A stretch of 64,000 nucleotides of DNA, from the NCBI GenBank assembly GCA_900016875.1, contig FCNR01000040.1:21357-85356 (forward strand). The letters run 5' to 3'. This document shows positions 63,874-64,000 of this stretch, piece after piece. A program made the position numbers and the translations under genes. Positions within the stretch are counted from its first letter, which is position 1; every line of letters begins with the position of its first letter. A model generated the notes under the pieces. The model was given only the letters and a program-made list of their open reading frames with translations. It was not told the origin of the DNA and made no database searches. The DNA is from Eubacteriaceae bacterium CHKCI004. GTDB lineage: Bacteria > Bacillota > Clostridia > Lachnospirales > Lachnospiraceae.

Positions 63874-64000
63874 GGGGCTGTCGCACCAAAAACAGCTTAT
63901 GCCCTATGGCAGGGATTCATGCTTTGCATGGAATCGCTGCCATATTTTTTTGAATAAGCGTGGGACCTATGGCATAATCGCAGACGACTTGCGTTTTGCG
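63874..64000. repeat. Structured intergenic element, possibly a dispersed repeat
   Basis: The block begins GGGGCTGTCGCACC, contains TTATGCC (63897) matching GGCATAA (63971), and encloses a strong hairpin with TATGGCAG/CTGCCATA arms (63905-63944). Seven Ts follow, so the hairpin can act as a plus-strand terminator. The start GGGGCTGTCGCA resembles the terminator at 35713-35753 (GGGGCTG and GCAACAGCCCC). It runs to the window edge and contains no gene. Confidence 0.4.
63905..63951 (+). terminator. Hairpin with T run near the right edge
   Basis: TATGGCAG pairs with CTGCCATA, and GATTC with GAATC, closing a small ATGC/GCAT inner stem, followed by TTTTTTT. No plus-strand gene ends nearby in the window, so it may belong to a repeat element rather than terminate a gene. 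Confidence 0.6.

Overview
The window looks like chromosomal DNA from an endospore-forming, anaerobic Firmicute, most likely a Lachnospiraceae-type Clostridium relative. The grounds are the complete spoIIIA operon and yqfCD, a thiSFGH-type thiazole operon under a TPP riboswitch, purine-rich Shine-Dalgarno sequences on nearly every gene, intrinsic terminators, and gene-family resemblance. It is an inference from content; no rRNA or other marker gene lies in the window.

Left part (0-16 kb): the first codons of a macro-domain gene run off the left edge. Then come spoIIIAA-AH (minus strand, genes at 5.6-0.2 kb, the mother-cell/forespore channel), an FAD/[2Fe-2S] oxidoreductase, and a small toxin-antitoxin pair whose toxin is internally deleted. 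A NitT/TauT-type ABC importer follows, divergent from a LacI-family regulator with two matching operators between them, then a MacB/FtsX-type ABC pair and a heptad-repeat coiled-coil protein.

Signalling and vitamin part (16-27 kb): a decayed ABC ATPase/permease fusion, two complete two-component systems, a DUF368 (undecaprenyl-phosphate flippase family) protein, a HAD phosphatase, and then promoter, TPP riboswitch, two tandem terminators and thiS-thiF-thiG-thiH-tenI-like.

Phosphonate and sugar part (27-41 kb, minus strand): a MATE exporter; a 2-aminoethylphosphonate unit (ATPase, a permease fused to its lipoprotein binding protein, PhnW, PhnX) next to an RpiR regulator with matching palindromes at both promoters; and an operon of SorC regulator, glycerol-1-phosphate-dehydrogenase-like enzyme, HAD-IIA phosphatase, RpiB/LacAB isomerase and FGGY kinase from a consensus promoter. 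This last operon has the logic of a polyol kinase-dehydrogenase-isomerase pathway (as in erythritol catabolism) but a different dehydrogenase family. It is the best candidate here for an undescribed pathway.

Right part (41-64 kb): the whole F1Fo ATP synthase operon (atpBEFHAGDC), 5-formyl-THF cyclo-ligase, a DUF896 protein and a large FAD protein. Next is a decay zone (broken AAA-ATPase/PD-DExK gene, deleted transposase, truncated leucine-rich-repeat gene), then a BaiN-type flavoprotein with ybeY and phoH, a YeiH/LysR pair, yqfC-yqfD, a PAS-GGDEF-EAL protein, and dhaL-dhaM. The last bases hold a structured intergenic repeat-like element.

All calls come from reading the sequence and remembered family features; no database search was run.
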